Positions 53,101-60,498 of a stretch of 64,000 bases of DNA are shown here, one piece after another. The stretch is taken from the NCBI RefSeq assembly GCF_004345425.1, contig NZ_SLVP01000001.1:496001-560000 (forward strand), read 5' to 3'. Made by a program: the position numbers and the translations under genes. A model generated the notes under the pieces. It saw nothing but the letters and a program-made list of their open reading frames with translations. It was not told where the DNA came from and searched no databases. The DNA comes from Paenibacillus sp. BK033. GTDB taxonomy: Bacteria > Bacillota > Bacilli > Paenibacillales > Paenibacillaceae. Position 1 is the stretch's first letter, and each line of letters begins with the position of its first letter.

Positions 53101-53770
53101 GGGCATTTACCGGATTGACGAGAGCGGCAATGCCGTCTGGATCGGCGGCGAATACGCGGATGGCAGCTTTACGGCGTCCGTTGATCAACCGGGCAAGTAT
53201 ATCGTTATGGAATATAACAAGCCGTACAGCGACGTCTCCTCAAGCAGCTGGGCTTATCATTACGTGCAGGAGCTATCGTTCCGCGGTATCGTAAATGGCA
53301 TCAGCGACAGCAAGTTTGGCGCCAACCAGTCTACGACGCGCGCGGAATTCGTGACGCTGCTGTCGAGAGCGCTTGGACTTAGCGGGTCCGATTCGGCGGC
53401 ATCGAAGTTCAAGGACGTGAAAGCGGGCAGCTGGTATGCGGATGCCGTAGCCGCAGCCCTTAAAGCGGGAATCGTAACGGGCATTACCGAGGACAGCTTC
53501 CAGCCGGACAAACGGATCAGCCGCGAAGAGATGGCCGTCCTGATCATTCGTGCTCTCGAGTATAAGCAAGGTACGGCTGTCGCAGACTCGGGCAACGCTG
53601 CTTATACGGATGGAGGCAAGATCAGCGCCTGGGCCAAAGAAGCCATTGAGAAGGCGAACGCGCTTGGCATCATGACCGGCCGCGAGAACGGGCAATTCGC
53701 TCCGCAAGCGAATGCAACGCGTCTGGAAAGCGCGAAAGTCGTCTATGAACTATTGGAACAATTGAAATAA
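47183..53770 (+). CDS. Giant SLH-anchored metallophosphatase with lamin-tail domains
   Basis: A 2195-residue cell-surface protein. The signal peptide is residues ~1-37. Three lamin-tail (LTD) plus Ig-like units follow (LTDs at ~45-190, 370-510, 665-800; each opens LLI[ST]EIV / LLVTELV and has EYxExYNN). Ig/FN3-like domains come next (~970-1460). A calcineurin-like metallophosphatase lies at ~1462-1730, with metal motifs SDTQ, HTGDLVDD, GNHD, GTHEY and GHLHG all intact. After an FN3-like domain and a Pro/Ser linker come three SLH repeats (~2013-2195). It is probably an extracellular phosphodiesterase, phosphatase or nuclease tethered to the wall for phosphate or nucleotide scavenging; the substrate is inferred. 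Confidence 0.85.
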   Translation: MNRLFKQARRRFIAGTMTVALVVTGLPIGASGTANAEASQLGPELLITEIVANSPNYTPPGGSGTDDNAWEYVELYNNSDTAISLGDYFITRDSYNGGAHYEYPIEAGRMLEPHQTIVVKGQSNASDPATAAEHNALASFNSAYHAELTETQVAFMDQSSGGNLPNTGTQTVSVKRSLNKETVISARYNDADAAGAPLINSSNNIDDSNGKSIVFAYNPLSGATAMTKLASKQAPTPGSLIAGQPVADTGVPATTPPVLTHVPVTVPIEPQNFSVTADVSSDGALLSAKLYYKKAEDAAFTPADINVKDSSSVLTGVIPASVMQGTSKVEYYIEATNAAGMTRSPSAADSFYELQIKQPQQPEEPELPPVLLISEIVFNTPNIGSGDVNAWEYFEIYNNSSEPIALNDYQIQYFNGSALAYEWTFRDNKTIQPNQTMVVRAYYSDEQNGSLDKFNGAYNVSLTDNDIVSFNHPSGNLINTNEHTVSIVKKTGETVDTIVSAKYNDGCPAEAATNCDDLNNTAVIYKVDGQKTKLMEKVGSKVAPTPGSLAAGQLSPQIEHAQVAGSTLVKDIPINAVITSAAGTVQGAKLYFKTDKDADYGSVNMTAGAENRYSGVIPKEAMSEEAEYLYYYIEATDGLHTRKNPFSGSPFQVRIFHSVTDAAPALLVTELVPDDKGSDMYEYIEVYNNTDRSVNLKDYAIYYEFSHGATIRWDLSEDFNLPSKQSAVIWVKSDLSLDKTLADFNAHWSSVTGSPVNLTSAQLTSLYSIGMDNTSEGRILIAPDAADWVGHWGGAISQAWYNVGKDEVNDDGKSVVYEYPKGDSNPQFLNRMFERSAGQTATPGVIVEGQVPEITVEVPEDATKPEITYTAPAGNQPFGSLNVAATILDDVKVDRATLFFKKKGDSAYQEANMLRSLTNPNEYSGTIALDKILGAEALDYYIEAADGQNVSRSTDGGGALYSVTFEPKSKLWLDTAPNSFLKGNARIQGNALDAGRALSLKADGQTLGSGKALNDDAYLTFDADNMEKSFNDGLYVNGQLVSTFPNVSYLAPHVATVPKSLLKPGNNVLLVTAGNKLDPLGTEGNNDDYKIENMRFLLGNGGQAAITARGKVLDKDQFTVVDPAKRQKVGDSAGYFEYLELTVNLPESLFQGTAATLDTTTLSDGEHVFEVSDAEAGTKASVTAIIDNTLPVFEEFSVKNGETYSGNIALNVKAADATSGIRTTTATLDGEAVTLPGQVKASELSAGDHVFTVTVTDKAGNAAASSATFSVGDETPSQSFEPTPGDNAANVGTNAQLSVKVSDPNGDAMDVSFREAYRYNYSNRTDIAGFSNSTDREPPLELNPAGETAVSAEAVNQVKAVDGSYFVTDADGLFPYQRYDFKLDQEPVDIANVEVVWKGHSLPDRQVTLYAWNYNTNKWVRAASGVGAEDFELKAKVSASDMVRDKTIHVLVQDLVPAAEDGVDFSFAWASDTQYYSDSYPEIYDKEMKYVADMKDEKKISYLIHTGDLVDDFNRPDEWKVASDSMKRLEDAGVPYGVVTGNHDVNHDESNYTEYWKYFGRERFKDQPYYGDDLNNNRDHYDLISVKGQDFLIMYLGWNIQESTVKWANDVLKKYPDRYVIIGTHEYISPTGAYSGQGEMIWNEIVAKNENVKMVLCGHLHGVAYNVKHVENSDRVVIEMLADYQSGPQGGQGYMRFLEFNLAANQIHVTTYSAYMNDSNFFEEEGKDDFLLPYKTQDPSKQVATDFIGVNVFGSKEIGSQKYVASGSTATASWPGLAGNTAYHWYATATDINGDSSTSDIWSFSTGSKTVPPTTPSNPSTPSNPDSSPDVTVISPNAIPAAGEVTLKPDTGDSAIALSKETLAKIGSREVKVDTGSSVMVTIPGTVLQSLGGKLGDGSQLVIKLDQMAQSLIDQAEAAAGSKRNANMEAKGAALQLSFGELGKSGGLTNIGTLPSPVKIDLKADSINNVKLAGIYRIDESGNAVWIGGEYADGSFTASVDQPGKYIVMEYNKPYSDVSSSSWAYHYVQELSFRGIVNGISDSKFGANQSTTRAEFVTLLSRALGLSGSDSAASKFKDVKAGSWYADAVAAALKAGIVTGITEDSFQPDKRISREEMAVLIIRALEYKQGTAVADSGNAAYTDGGKISAWAKEAIEKANALGIMTGRENGQFAPQANATRLESAKVVYELLEQLK

Positions 53771-53790
53771 CGTACAGCTTTTACCGGACC

Positions 53791-53819
53791 GGCGCATGGA
53801 GAATCTATCTCCATGCGCC
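53791..53819 (+). terminator. 12-bp perfect hairpin between the metallophosphatase and HupE genes
   Basis: GGCGCATGGAGA and TCTCCATGCGCC flank a 5-nt loop. There is no T-tract, so it may stabilise mRNA ends or attenuate rather than terminate. Confidence 0.55.
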
Positions 53820-53857
53820 CGCTCGGGTTTGGCATACCAAGGAGGCTTGCGAATCCC

Positions 53858-54982
53858 ATGAAAAAGGCGATTGCGCTTTTGGCGTTCTGTCTACTCTTGC
53901 TTGGCATCGTTCCGCATGCGTACGCGCATATGAACACGTATGGCTATTCGGACATCAGCGTAAGCGGCGGGCAGCTGGAATACGATTTGTATTTGGATAT
54001 TACGGAAGTGTCCCAGTGGATGGACATGCGCTCCGGCGGCGTGTTTGTCATTGATCCCGGGAAATCGAGAGCTCCGGCTGAAGGGGAAGTGTCCTGGACG
54101 GACGAGGATTTGCGACCGTTGATTGCGGATTCGCTCATTGTCAAGGCAGGCGGTCAGCCCGTGGAGCCAACGATTGGCGATATTGCGGCAAAAGAAAGAA
54201 ATAATGGCCAATGCCTGTTTGTGAAGCTTGACTATCCGCTCCCGGACGGAGCTTCGGATTATAGCATCGATTACAGCTTTTTCTTCGATACCGATCCGGC
54301 TCATCAGAACTTTGCCACGATCCGCGAAGCGGGTTCATCGAAGGATATCGTGTTTAATAACGGCAATCATACGGTAACCGGGCAGCTTGGAGCATCGGAG
54401 GCGGATGCTTCCAAAACGACGGTAGAGGTACCGAACTGGCTTATGTCGATGTGGGAATATTTGCGGATTGGCGTCGAGCATATCTTGAGCGGCATTGACC
54501 ATCTGCTCTTTATTGCAGCGCTTGTTATCGCCAAGCAGCGAAAACGGGATTACGTGAAGGTCCTGACGGCGTTTACGGTCGGACACAGCTTGACGATTGC
54601 GCTTTCCGCCCTCGATATCGTGAATTTGCCGCCTGCTTTCGTCGAGCCTGCCATTGCTTTAAGCATCGCGTATGTGGCCGTCGAGAATATTTGGCTCAAA
54701 AAGGTAAAGCGCCGCTGGATCATCGCCATGGGCTTTGGTCTCATCCATGGCTTTGGCTTCGCCGAGGTGCTGCGCGGCGCGATGAGCGACCGTTTCCTGC
54801 TGACATTGTTCTCGTTTAACGTTGGCGTCGAAATCGGCCAATTGGCCGTGCTCGCCGTATTGCTTCCGCTGCTTATTTGGATCGGCCGCTACAAAGCTTA
54901 CAAGTACGCCAATTACGCCGCCTCTTCGTTTGTCGCGGTCATCGGACTTTATTGGTTTGTAACCCGGATTATCCAAGGTTAG
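53858..54982 (+). CDS. HupE/UreJ family membrane protein
   Basis: A 374-residue protein of the HupE/UreJ-2 type. It has a signal peptide (1-24), an extracytoplasmic beta domain (~25-195) and a C-terminal six-helix membrane domain (~210-372) with the conserved motifs GVEHILSGIDHLLFI, AFTVGHSLTIALSAL and GLIHGFGFAEVL, whose His/Asp residues are typical of metal (Ni/Co) permeases. ATG 53858 follows AAGGAGG by 11 nt; the longer frame from 53813 overlaps the hairpin. It lies directly after the metallophosphatase gene and could supply or handle metal ions for it, but the link is inference. Confidence 0.8.
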   Translation: MKKAIALLAFCLLLLGIVPHAYAHMNTYGYSDISVSGGQLEYDLYLDITEVSQWMDMRSGGVFVIDPGKSRAPAEGEVSWTDEDLRPLIADSLIVKAGGQPVEPTIGDIAAKERNNGQCLFVKLDYPLPDGASDYSIDYSFFFDTDPAHQNFATIREAGSSKDIVFNNGNHTVTGQLGASEADASKTTVEVPNWLMSMWEYLRIGVEHILSGIDHLLFIAALVIAKQRKRDYVKVLTAFTVGHSLTIALSALDIVNLPPAFVEPAIALSIAYVAVENIWLKKVKRRWIIAMGFGLIHGFGFAEVLRGAMSDRFLLTLFSFNVGVEIGQLAVLAVLLPLLIWIGRYKAYKYANYAASSFVAVIGLYWFVTRIIQG

Positions 54983-54993
54983 AGGAAGCGTAG

Positions 54994-55025
54994 AAAACAC
55001 GCCGTCTTATGGCGTGTTTTTTATC
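54994..55025 (+). terminator. Terminator after the HupE gene
   Basis: AAAACACGCC and GGCGTGTTTT form a 10-bp stem with a 7-nt loop, then TT. Confidence 0.9.
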
Positions 55026-55093
55026 TTTTACGAAATTCATTTACAAGTACGACAAAAAGTAGAGATTAGATTTTTAGAGAACAAAATTTTCTA

Positions 55094-55308
55094 TCCTCCA
55101 TTGGAGGTTTGGCATCATTTCCGGGAGTCGGCTATTACAACGGTACAAATACGCGGTTGAAGGGATCTCGGAAAGCCTTGCCAAAGAAGTGGCTCCGTTT
55201 AACATCCATGTATCGCTGATCAAGCCAAGCAATTTCCGTACGGATTGGTCCGGGCGCTCGGCTGCGAAAATCAGGTCCGCGATCAAGGAATATGAGGAGC
55301 TCATTTAG
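55094..55308 (+). pseudogene. Internal remnant of a short-chain dehydrogenase
   Basis: The sequence GGLASFPGVGYYNGTK, then, after a one-base shift at about 55145, YAVEGISESLAKEVAPFNIH, VSLIKPSNFRTDW and SGRSAAKI up to TAG 55306-55308. This is the catalytic YxxxK region and following segment of an SDR enzyme. The N-terminal NAD-binding Rossmann half and the C-terminus are missing, and there is no SD. It is a clear gene fossil. Confidence 0.8.
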
Positions 55309-55418
55309 CCCCACGATCGTGGAGATTGACCTTTTCTCTTTCATTGCCAATAATAGAGAAACAATCCTTAACGCAAGCGCGCAAATTATTTTTGTTTCCC
55401 TAAGGAGATTTACCTCGC

Positions 55419-56915
55419 ATGTCCATACGCTTTAAATTGCTGTTATCTTATGCGGCTATGCTGGTCATACCGCTTATTTCGATCCTGGTGATCAGCCTGC
55501 TCCTGGTTATTTTCTATCAAGGAGACGTGAAAAATCTAAAGGGCGTTTATGAAACGACGGAAAACAGGTTTGGTCATGAAGCCGTCGAGCATGCGGTCAA
55601 AGAAATCAAACGCACCTCGGTCCGGCATCCCGATTTATTGCTGGACTCCACGTATTTGAAGGATATGTCCGTTGATTTGGAGAAGAACGATTCCGGCATT
55701 ATCGTAAGAAAAGGCGATGCGATCTACTACCGCTCCGATAATATGCAGCAAAGCCCCCGGCTGGCAGCGGATTTACCGGAATACGCAAGGCCTAATTCTT
55801 CGAACGGTTATACCGAGAAAAAAGAAGGAAGCACGAATTATGTTTTTTTGCAGTTTGACGTCATGTTTAAGAACGAACCGGTAAGCCTGTTCATCATATC
55901 GAAGGAAGATCCGCTTACCTACTTCATCCGCAAGTATTTCCCTACCTTATTTGTCTGTTCCTTGTTGATCCTGATCATTACGCATGTCCTGCTGACGACT
56001 TATATGTCCAAAAATATTATTCGCCGCCTGCAGACCTTGCGGACAGCCGCGCGGGAGATGAAGAACGGCAACCTGGACTTTAGGCTTCAGGTTGAGGGCA
56101 AGGACGAGATTGGTCAATTAGGCATGGCCTTTGAGGATATGCGCTCGCGTATGCAGGAGTCTATTCAAATCCAAGCTCAATACGAGGCGAACCGCAAGGA
56201 ATTGATTGCAAGCATCTCGCATGATCTAAGAACGCCGCTTACCGCCATCCGGGGTTATATTGACGGGGTGACGGAAGGGGTGGCGGACACGCCCGAGAAA
56301 AACGCGAGGTACATGAAAACAATCGATGCCAAGGCCGCGGAGCTGGAACATCTTATTAACGAACTCTTTCTGTACTCCAAGCTTGATCTTAACCGCCAGC
56401 CGTTCCTCTTTGAAGCGGTGGAGCTCTTGCCTTTTCTTAACGATTTGTCGGAGGAGCTTCAATTCGAGCTTGAGAAAAAATCAATCGCGTTCGAGCCCGA
56501 TATGGATGTGCCCGCCGGATATTTCGTTCGCATGGACAGAGATCAGTTCAAGCGCGTGCTGAACAATATTATCTCCAACAGCGTCAGGTACATGGACAAA
56601 CCGTTGCCGGTTATCCGGATGAAGGCCTTTCTGGAGGGTGATCGGGCAGTCATGAGGATTTCGGATAACGGGATCGGGATGAAAGACAAAGATCTCGCGC
56701 ACATATTCGAGCGCTTCTATCGCGCCGACGAATCGCGGAGCATGAAGACGGGCGGCAGTGGGCTAGGCCTGGCGATCGCAAAGCAAATTATGGAGAGCCA
56801 TAGCGGGGGAATAACGGCAGCAAGCAAGTGGACAGCCGGCACAACCATCAGCTTGTATTTGCCTATTCATTCAAGGGAGGAGGGGGAAAATGGTGAAATC
56901 GGTTTTGCTGATTGA
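55419..56915 (+). CDS. Sensor histidine kinase of the uppP-linked two-component pair
   Basis: A 498-residue membrane kinase. TM1 (~8-32) and TM2 (~173-193) enclose a ~140-residue extracellular sensor domain. HAMP (~195-250) and HisKA follow, with phospho-acceptor His268 in SISHDLRTP, then the ATPase domain (NNIISNSVRY, SDNGIGM, FERFYRADESR, GGSGLGLAIAK). The ATG follows TAAGGAG. Its end overlaps the response regulator by 26 bp, so the two are co-translated. The genes immediately downstream (uppP and DedA-PAP2) suggest that it senses cell-wall stress or undecaprenyl-pathway antibiotics; this is inferred from position. Confidence 0.9.
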   Translation: MSIRFKLLLSYAAMLVIPLISILVISLLLVIFYQGDVKNLKGVYETTENRFGHEAVEHAVKEIKRTSVRHPDLLLDSTYLKDMSVDLEKNDSGIIVRKGDAIYYRSDNMQQSPRLAADLPEYARPNSSNGYTEKKEGSTNYVFLQFDVMFKNEPVSLFIISKEDPLTYFIRKYFPTLFVCSLLILIITHVLLTTYMSKNIIRRLQTLRTAAREMKNGNLDFRLQVEGKDEIGQLGMAFEDMRSRMQESIQIQAQYEANRKELIASISHDLRTPLTAIRGYIDGVTEGVADTPEKNARYMKTIDAKAAELEHLINELFLYSKLDLNRQPFLFEAVELLPFLNDLSEELQFELEKKSIAFEPDMDVPAGYFVRMDRDQFKRVLNNIISNSVRYMDKPLPVIRMKAFLEGDRAVMRISDNGIGMKDKDLAHIFERFYRADESRSMKTGGSGLGLAIAKQIMESHSGGITAASKWTAGTTISLYLPIHSREEGENGEIGFAD

Positions 56916-57579
56916 AGACGATACATCGATTGCGGAGCTTCAGCGGGATTACCTGGAGATTAACGGGTTTGAAGTGCAGGTAGCCGCCGATGGAGAAGCG
57001 GGACTCGCCATGAGCTTGTCCGGCCATTATGATCTGGTCATTCTGGATCTGATGATTCCCAAGATGAACGGCTTTGAGGTATGCAAGAAAATAAGGGAGA
57101 AGCAGGACATTCCGATTCTTATCGTCACTTCCCTTCATGATGACATCGACGTGATTCGGGGGTTAGGTCTCGGAGCTGACGATTACATTACCAAGCCGTT
57201 CAAGCCGGCGGAGCTGGTTGCAAGAGTGAAGGCTCATCTGGCCAGGTATGAAAGGCTAGTTGGCAAAAAGGACGCCAAAGACATCATTCAAATTCGCGAT
57301 CTGTATATCGATCCGGATACGCGCAAGGTGTACGTGAATGAGGAGGAAGCGGTATTAACTGCGAAAGAATTCGATCTGTTGTATTTCCTGGCGAGTCATC
57401 CCAATAAAGTATTCAGCAAAGAGCATCTGTTTGAACGGATATGGGGAGTTGACGCGCTTGGGGATTTGCAGACCGTTACCGTACACATCCGGAAAATTCG
57501 CGAAAAAATCGAAAAGGACTCTGCTAACCCCGTCTATATCGAAACGGTATGGGGAGCCGGCTATCGCTGCAGAGGGTAA
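56890..57579 (+). CDS. OmpR-family response regulator of the uppP-linked pair
   Basis: A 229-residue regulator with receiver domain (acidic pair ED/D at 9-11, phospho-acceptor Asp53 in VILDLMIPK, DDYITKPF) and a winged-helix output domain (VYIETVWGAGYRC at the end). It starts inside the 3' end of the kinase gene, preceded by GGGAGGAGGGG. It is followed by a terminator, so uppP has its own promoter, possibly controlled by this regulator. Confidence 0.9.
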   Translation: MVKSVLLIEDDTSIAELQRDYLEINGFEVQVAADGEAGLAMSLSGHYDLVILDLMIPKMNGFEVCKKIREKQDIPILIVTSLHDDIDVIRGLGLGADDYITKPFKPAELVARVKAHLARYERLVGKKDAKDIIQIRDLYIDPDTRKVYVNEEEAVLTAKEFDLLYFLASHPNKVFSKEHLFERIWGVDALGDLQTVTVHIRKIREKIEKDSANPVYIETVWGAGYRCRG

Positions 57580-57583
57580 AGAG

Positions 57584-57617
57584 AAGTCTGATCAGAGGAT
57601 CAGGCTTTTTTATTTTT
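57584..57617 (+). terminator. Terminator after the two-component pair
   Basis: AAGTCTGATC and GATCAGGCTT pair (one G-U) around AGAG, followed by T5-6. Confidence 0.8.
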
Positions 57618-57732
57618 CTTCATAATAATTAATAAAAATTTAATCGAATATTCACGGCTTGTTGAGATCTCCGCCTTACATTAGGAGAGGTTAAATTAAG
57701 GCATGAGTTACGAGAGGAGTAGTAATTCCGTT

Positions 57733-58569
57733 ATGCAAAATATTTTTACGGCTGTCGTTCAGGGCATCATAGAAGGCTTAACCGAATTTCTTCCGGTGTC
57801 TTCAACGGGGCATTTGATTTTGTCGGGAAAACTGTTGAGCTTCACTGGGGACAAGGCAGATACCTTTGAGATTATTATACAGCTTGGAGCCATTTTGGCT
57901 GTTGCCGTTATTTATTGGCGAAGAATTTTAAGCCTTCTGGGGGTAGGGAGACTAACGCCGGATATCGCCGGGGATCAGCAAGATCAGCTGCCGGGCAGAC
58001 TTAATCTTCTTCATGTTATTCTAGCCTGCTTGCCTGCGATGGTGATGGGGCTGGTTCTGCACTCGTTTATTACTTCGTACTTATTTTCTGCTTACACCGT
58101 GCTTGCAGGCTTGGTTTTCGGCGGAATCTTTATGCTGTTCGGAGAGAGCAGCAAGTCTTCTTCTGCCCCATCCGGCGGCTTGGATCAGATTACCTACAAG
58201 CAAGCTATTGCTATCGGAGTATTTCAATGTCTGGCGTTATGGCCCGGCTTTTCGCGTTCGGGGGCAACCATTGCAGGAGGATTATTAGCCGGCGTTGGCT
58301 ATAGAGCGGCAACAAACTTCTCATTCTTGATTGCAATTCCAATGATGGTAGCCGCCAGCGGATTCGAGTTATTAAAAAGCTATAACAGCTTGACCGCGTC
58401 GGATACGGTATTTTTTATTACCGGCTTCCTTGTCGCTTTTGTAGTGGCCCTCGTTGCGGTTATTACGTTCTTGAAGCTGCTTGAACGCTTTAAGCTTGCG
58501 CCATTTGCTTATTACCGCTTTGCGCTTGCGGCCGTCTTCTTGGTATATCTGCTGGTTACGGATTACTAA
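57733..58569 (+). CDS. uppP: Undecaprenyl-diphosphate phosphatase (UppP/BacA)
   Basis: A 278-residue integral membrane enzyme that dephosphorylates undecaprenyl diphosphate to regenerate the lipid carrier for peptidoglycan and teichoic acid synthesis; overexpression gives bacitracin resistance. Both signature motifs are present: QGIIEGLTEFLPVSSTGH near the N-terminus (Glu/Glu catalytic region) and LWPGFSRSGATIAGG in the second half. Eight hydrophobic segments fit the family. ATG 57733 is chosen from similarity of the N-terminus to other UppP proteins and the AGGAG at 57715; ATG 57703 adds ten residues. It is followed by the DedA-PAP2 gene on the same strand. Confidence 0.95.
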   Translation: MQNIFTAVVQGIIEGLTEFLPVSSTGHLILSGKLLSFTGDKADTFEIIIQLGAILAVAVIYWRRILSLLGVGRLTPDIAGDQQDQLPGRLNLLHVILACLPAMVMGLVLHSFITSYLFSAYTVLAGLVFGGIFMLFGESSKSSSAPSGGLDQITYKQAIAIGVFQCLALWPGFSRSGATIAGGLLAGVGYRAATNFSFLIAIPMMVAASGFELLKSYNSLTASDTVFFITGFLVAFVVALVAVITFLKLLERFKLAPFAYYRFALAAVFLVYLLVTDY

Positions 58570-58691
58570 TCGCTCTATTTCACGGTCTCGGAGGAAGGTG
58601 CAGGATATTGCATATTGCACAGTGTTCTTCTATTAGGATGAACGGCTGATATCCGGTTCACAATAATGGAAGATGCAAGGGGGGATACATC

Positions 58692-59990
58692 ATCGATATC
58701 GCAGCTTGGCTTGAACAGTATGGTTACGGCATTATTTTTCTCGCATTATGCCTTGAAATGCTAGCCTTGCCTCTTCCCGGAGAGATCATGATGAGCTATG
58801 CGGGAATGCTGGTCTTTGAGAAAAAACTGAGCTGGCTTCTTAGCATTCTTACCGCATCAGCCGGTGTAACCGCCGGTATAACGCTTTCTTATTGGATCGG
58901 TTATTGGTTAGGCAAACCGTTTATTGCGAAATACGGCCATCGGTTCCATATGGGTGCGGAACAAATGGAGCGCTTAACGGTCTGGTTTGAGAAATATGGC
59001 GATAAGCTGTTGTTTATCGCATACTTCATACCGGGCATCAGGCATATTACGGGGTACTTCTGCGGAGTAACCCGTATGCCGTTTCGGCGGTATGCGATTT
59101 ACGCTTATTCCGGGGCTGTCTTTTGGGTCAGCTTATTTATCTCGCTCGGAAAAGTGTTAGGGCCTAAATGGGAAACGTACCATTCCACGGTGAATCGTTA
59201 TTTGATCATCTTTGCGATTGCTTCGGGTCTGCTGTTTTTGCTGTACAATCTCATGAAAAAGTACAAGTACCGTATCATCGCGTTCCTGCTCGATCTGGTC
59301 AGCGGAGGGGTTCGACAGGTACAGTCATTGGGCAAAGCCAAATATGCGATACTCGCTTCCTTTGCTGTCTTCTTATTATTACTCTCCGTTATGTTCGGAA
59401 TGATTCAGGATTTCGTTGCGAAGGAGTTTGGGCAGTTTGATGAAGTAATTTATTATTTGGTTTTAATGATAATCGGCTCAAGGTGGCATGACCGGATGGA
59501 GGATTTCCTGCAAATTGGCAGCATTTATCTCCATGCTTCGGTGATCGCCCTTACCTTTGTCGTTATTCGATTCAAGGGGAACAACAAGCTGCTTGAACTA
59601 TTGTTTTTGTGCTGGACGACAGCTGGAGGGGTCGTTCTAAACGAAGGGCTTCGGATGGTCTTTCACCGGACAGGTCCGGTCTCTTCCGAGTACGGTTTTC
59701 CTATCATGAACACCTTTCCAAGCGAGGATACCTTTACGGCAGTTACCGTGTTGGGATTTTGCGTCTTTCTGATTTTGCGGCATTACAGTCAGGCAATCAT
59801 TCATTTATTCATGATTGCCGCCGCGTTTCTTTTATGCCTATTGCTGGGGATCAGCCTCATTTATTTCCACTTGCAATATCCAAGCGATGTAGCCGCGGGT
59901 TACGTATTTGGCGGGGTTTGGGTAAGTCTAAACGTTTTTATGCTGGAAGTGAGGCGGAAATTGCAGCGAAGCAGAGTAAGTATTGCATAA
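58692..59990 (+). CDS. DedA-PAP2 fusion protein, likely undecaprenyl-phosphate recycling
   Basis: A ~432-residue membrane protein. Residues ~1-200 are a DedA domain (PLPGEIMMSYAGML, FIPGIRHITGYFCGV), a family shown to translocate undecaprenyl phosphate. Residues ~235-425 are a PAP2-like phosphatase domain, but its three motifs are degenerate: RMVFHRTGP for KxxxxxxRP, PSED for PSGH, and LQYPSD for HYPSD. No ATG, GTG or TTG occurs in frame before ATG 58758, yet the 22 codons before it are a perfect DedA N-terminus (IDIAAWLEQYGYGIIFLALC). AAGGGGGG (58677-58684) is correctly spaced for ATC 58692. Use of ATC, or a mutated start, is proposed. It follows uppP on the same strand, 122 bp downstream. 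Confidence 0.75.
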   Translation: MDIAAWLEQYGYGIIFLALCLEMLALPLPGEIMMSYAGMLVFEKKLSWLLSILTASAGVTAGITLSYWIGYWLGKPFIAKYGHRFHMGAEQMERLTVWFEKYGDKLLFIAYFIPGIRHITGYFCGVTRMPFRRYAIYAYSGAVFWVSLFISLGKVLGPKWETYHSTVNRYLIIFAIASGLLFLLYNLMKKYKYRIIAFLLDLVSGGVRQVQSLGKAKYAILASFAVFLLLLSVMFGMIQDFVAKEFGQFDEVIYYLVLMIIGSRWHDRMEDFLQIGSIYLHASVIALTFVVIRFKGNNKLLELLFLCWTTAGGVVLNEGLRMVFHRTGPVSSEYGFPIMNTFPSEDTFTAVTVLGFCVFLILRHYSQAIIHLFMIAAAFLLCLLLGISLIYFHLQYPSDVAAGYVFGGVWVSLNVFMLEVRRKLQRSRVSIA

Positions 59991-60000
59991 GTTCAACAGT

Positions 60001-60043
60001 TACGGCATTCGGTCGCTAGGTGACCGGCTGCCGTATTTTTCTT
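60001..60043 (+). terminator. Terminator after the DedA-PAP2 gene
   Basis: TACGGCA...CGGTC and GACCG...TGCCGTA form a two-part stem, followed by T5. Confidence 0.85.
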
Positions 60044-60110
60044 GCAAAAAAAAGCATTGATCTTACCAATGAGTTCTAGGTAAAATATGGATATTATAGA
60101 AGGGGGGATT

Positions 60111-60419
60111 TTGTTGTCCATTGTGATCGTCATCGTTATTGTAGCGGCCGCATTCATGATCATTTCGAACGTGATGGGAACCTCCAATCAAAGAGGAGAC
60201 CGCTCCAATGGGGGATATAGAAGAGCGGGACATTCCTCGGCAGATCCGAATTTGCATTCTCCCGTCATAAATAACGAATCGGATGATCATATCCACCGCC
60301 ATCATCATCACGGCCACCATCACGATCATCATCATCATGATCATGGAAGCAGCCATTCCCCTTCCGGCGATGTCTCTTCAGGCTCGGATTCGGGGGGCGG
60401 AGGATCAAGCTCCGATTAA
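60111..60419 (+). CDS. Single-pass membrane protein with His-rich tail
   Basis: A ~102-residue protein with one N-terminal membrane helix (SIVIVIVIVAAAFMIIS), a polar linker, a histidine/aspartate cluster with 16 His in about 25 residues (near residues 59-83), and a Ser/Gly tail. The His cluster should bind Ni, Zn, Cu or Co. TTG 60111/60114 follows AGGGGGGAT; ATG 60087 is in frame but has no SD. I do not recognise a family. It lies between cell-envelope genes and could be a metal buffer at the membrane. Confidence 0.6.
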   Translation: MLSIVIVIVIVAAAFMIISNVMGTSNQRGDRSNGGYRRAGHSSADPNLHSPVINNESDDHIHRHHHHGHHHDHHHHDHGSSHSPSGDVSSGSDSGGGGSSSD

Positions 60420-60425
60420 TCAAAG

Positions 60426-60485
60426 AGGCTCCCTTCAAGGGCAATCAGGCGAATCAGCCTGTTCCCGCGCGGGGAGCTTTTATTC
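60426..60485 (+). terminator. Probable terminator after the His-rich gene
   Basis: GGCTCCC and GGGGAGC pair at the ends of a longer structure that contains CAGGC/GCCTG, followed by TTTTA. Confidence 0.5.
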
Positions 60486-60498
60486 TTTCCAGCTTCTT

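Noticed and set aside
59168..60019. Plus-strand frames inside the DedA-PAP2 gene in another phase
   Set aside because: They overlap a continuous membrane-protein frame with recognisable DedA and PAP2-like parts, and their own translations are not protein-like.
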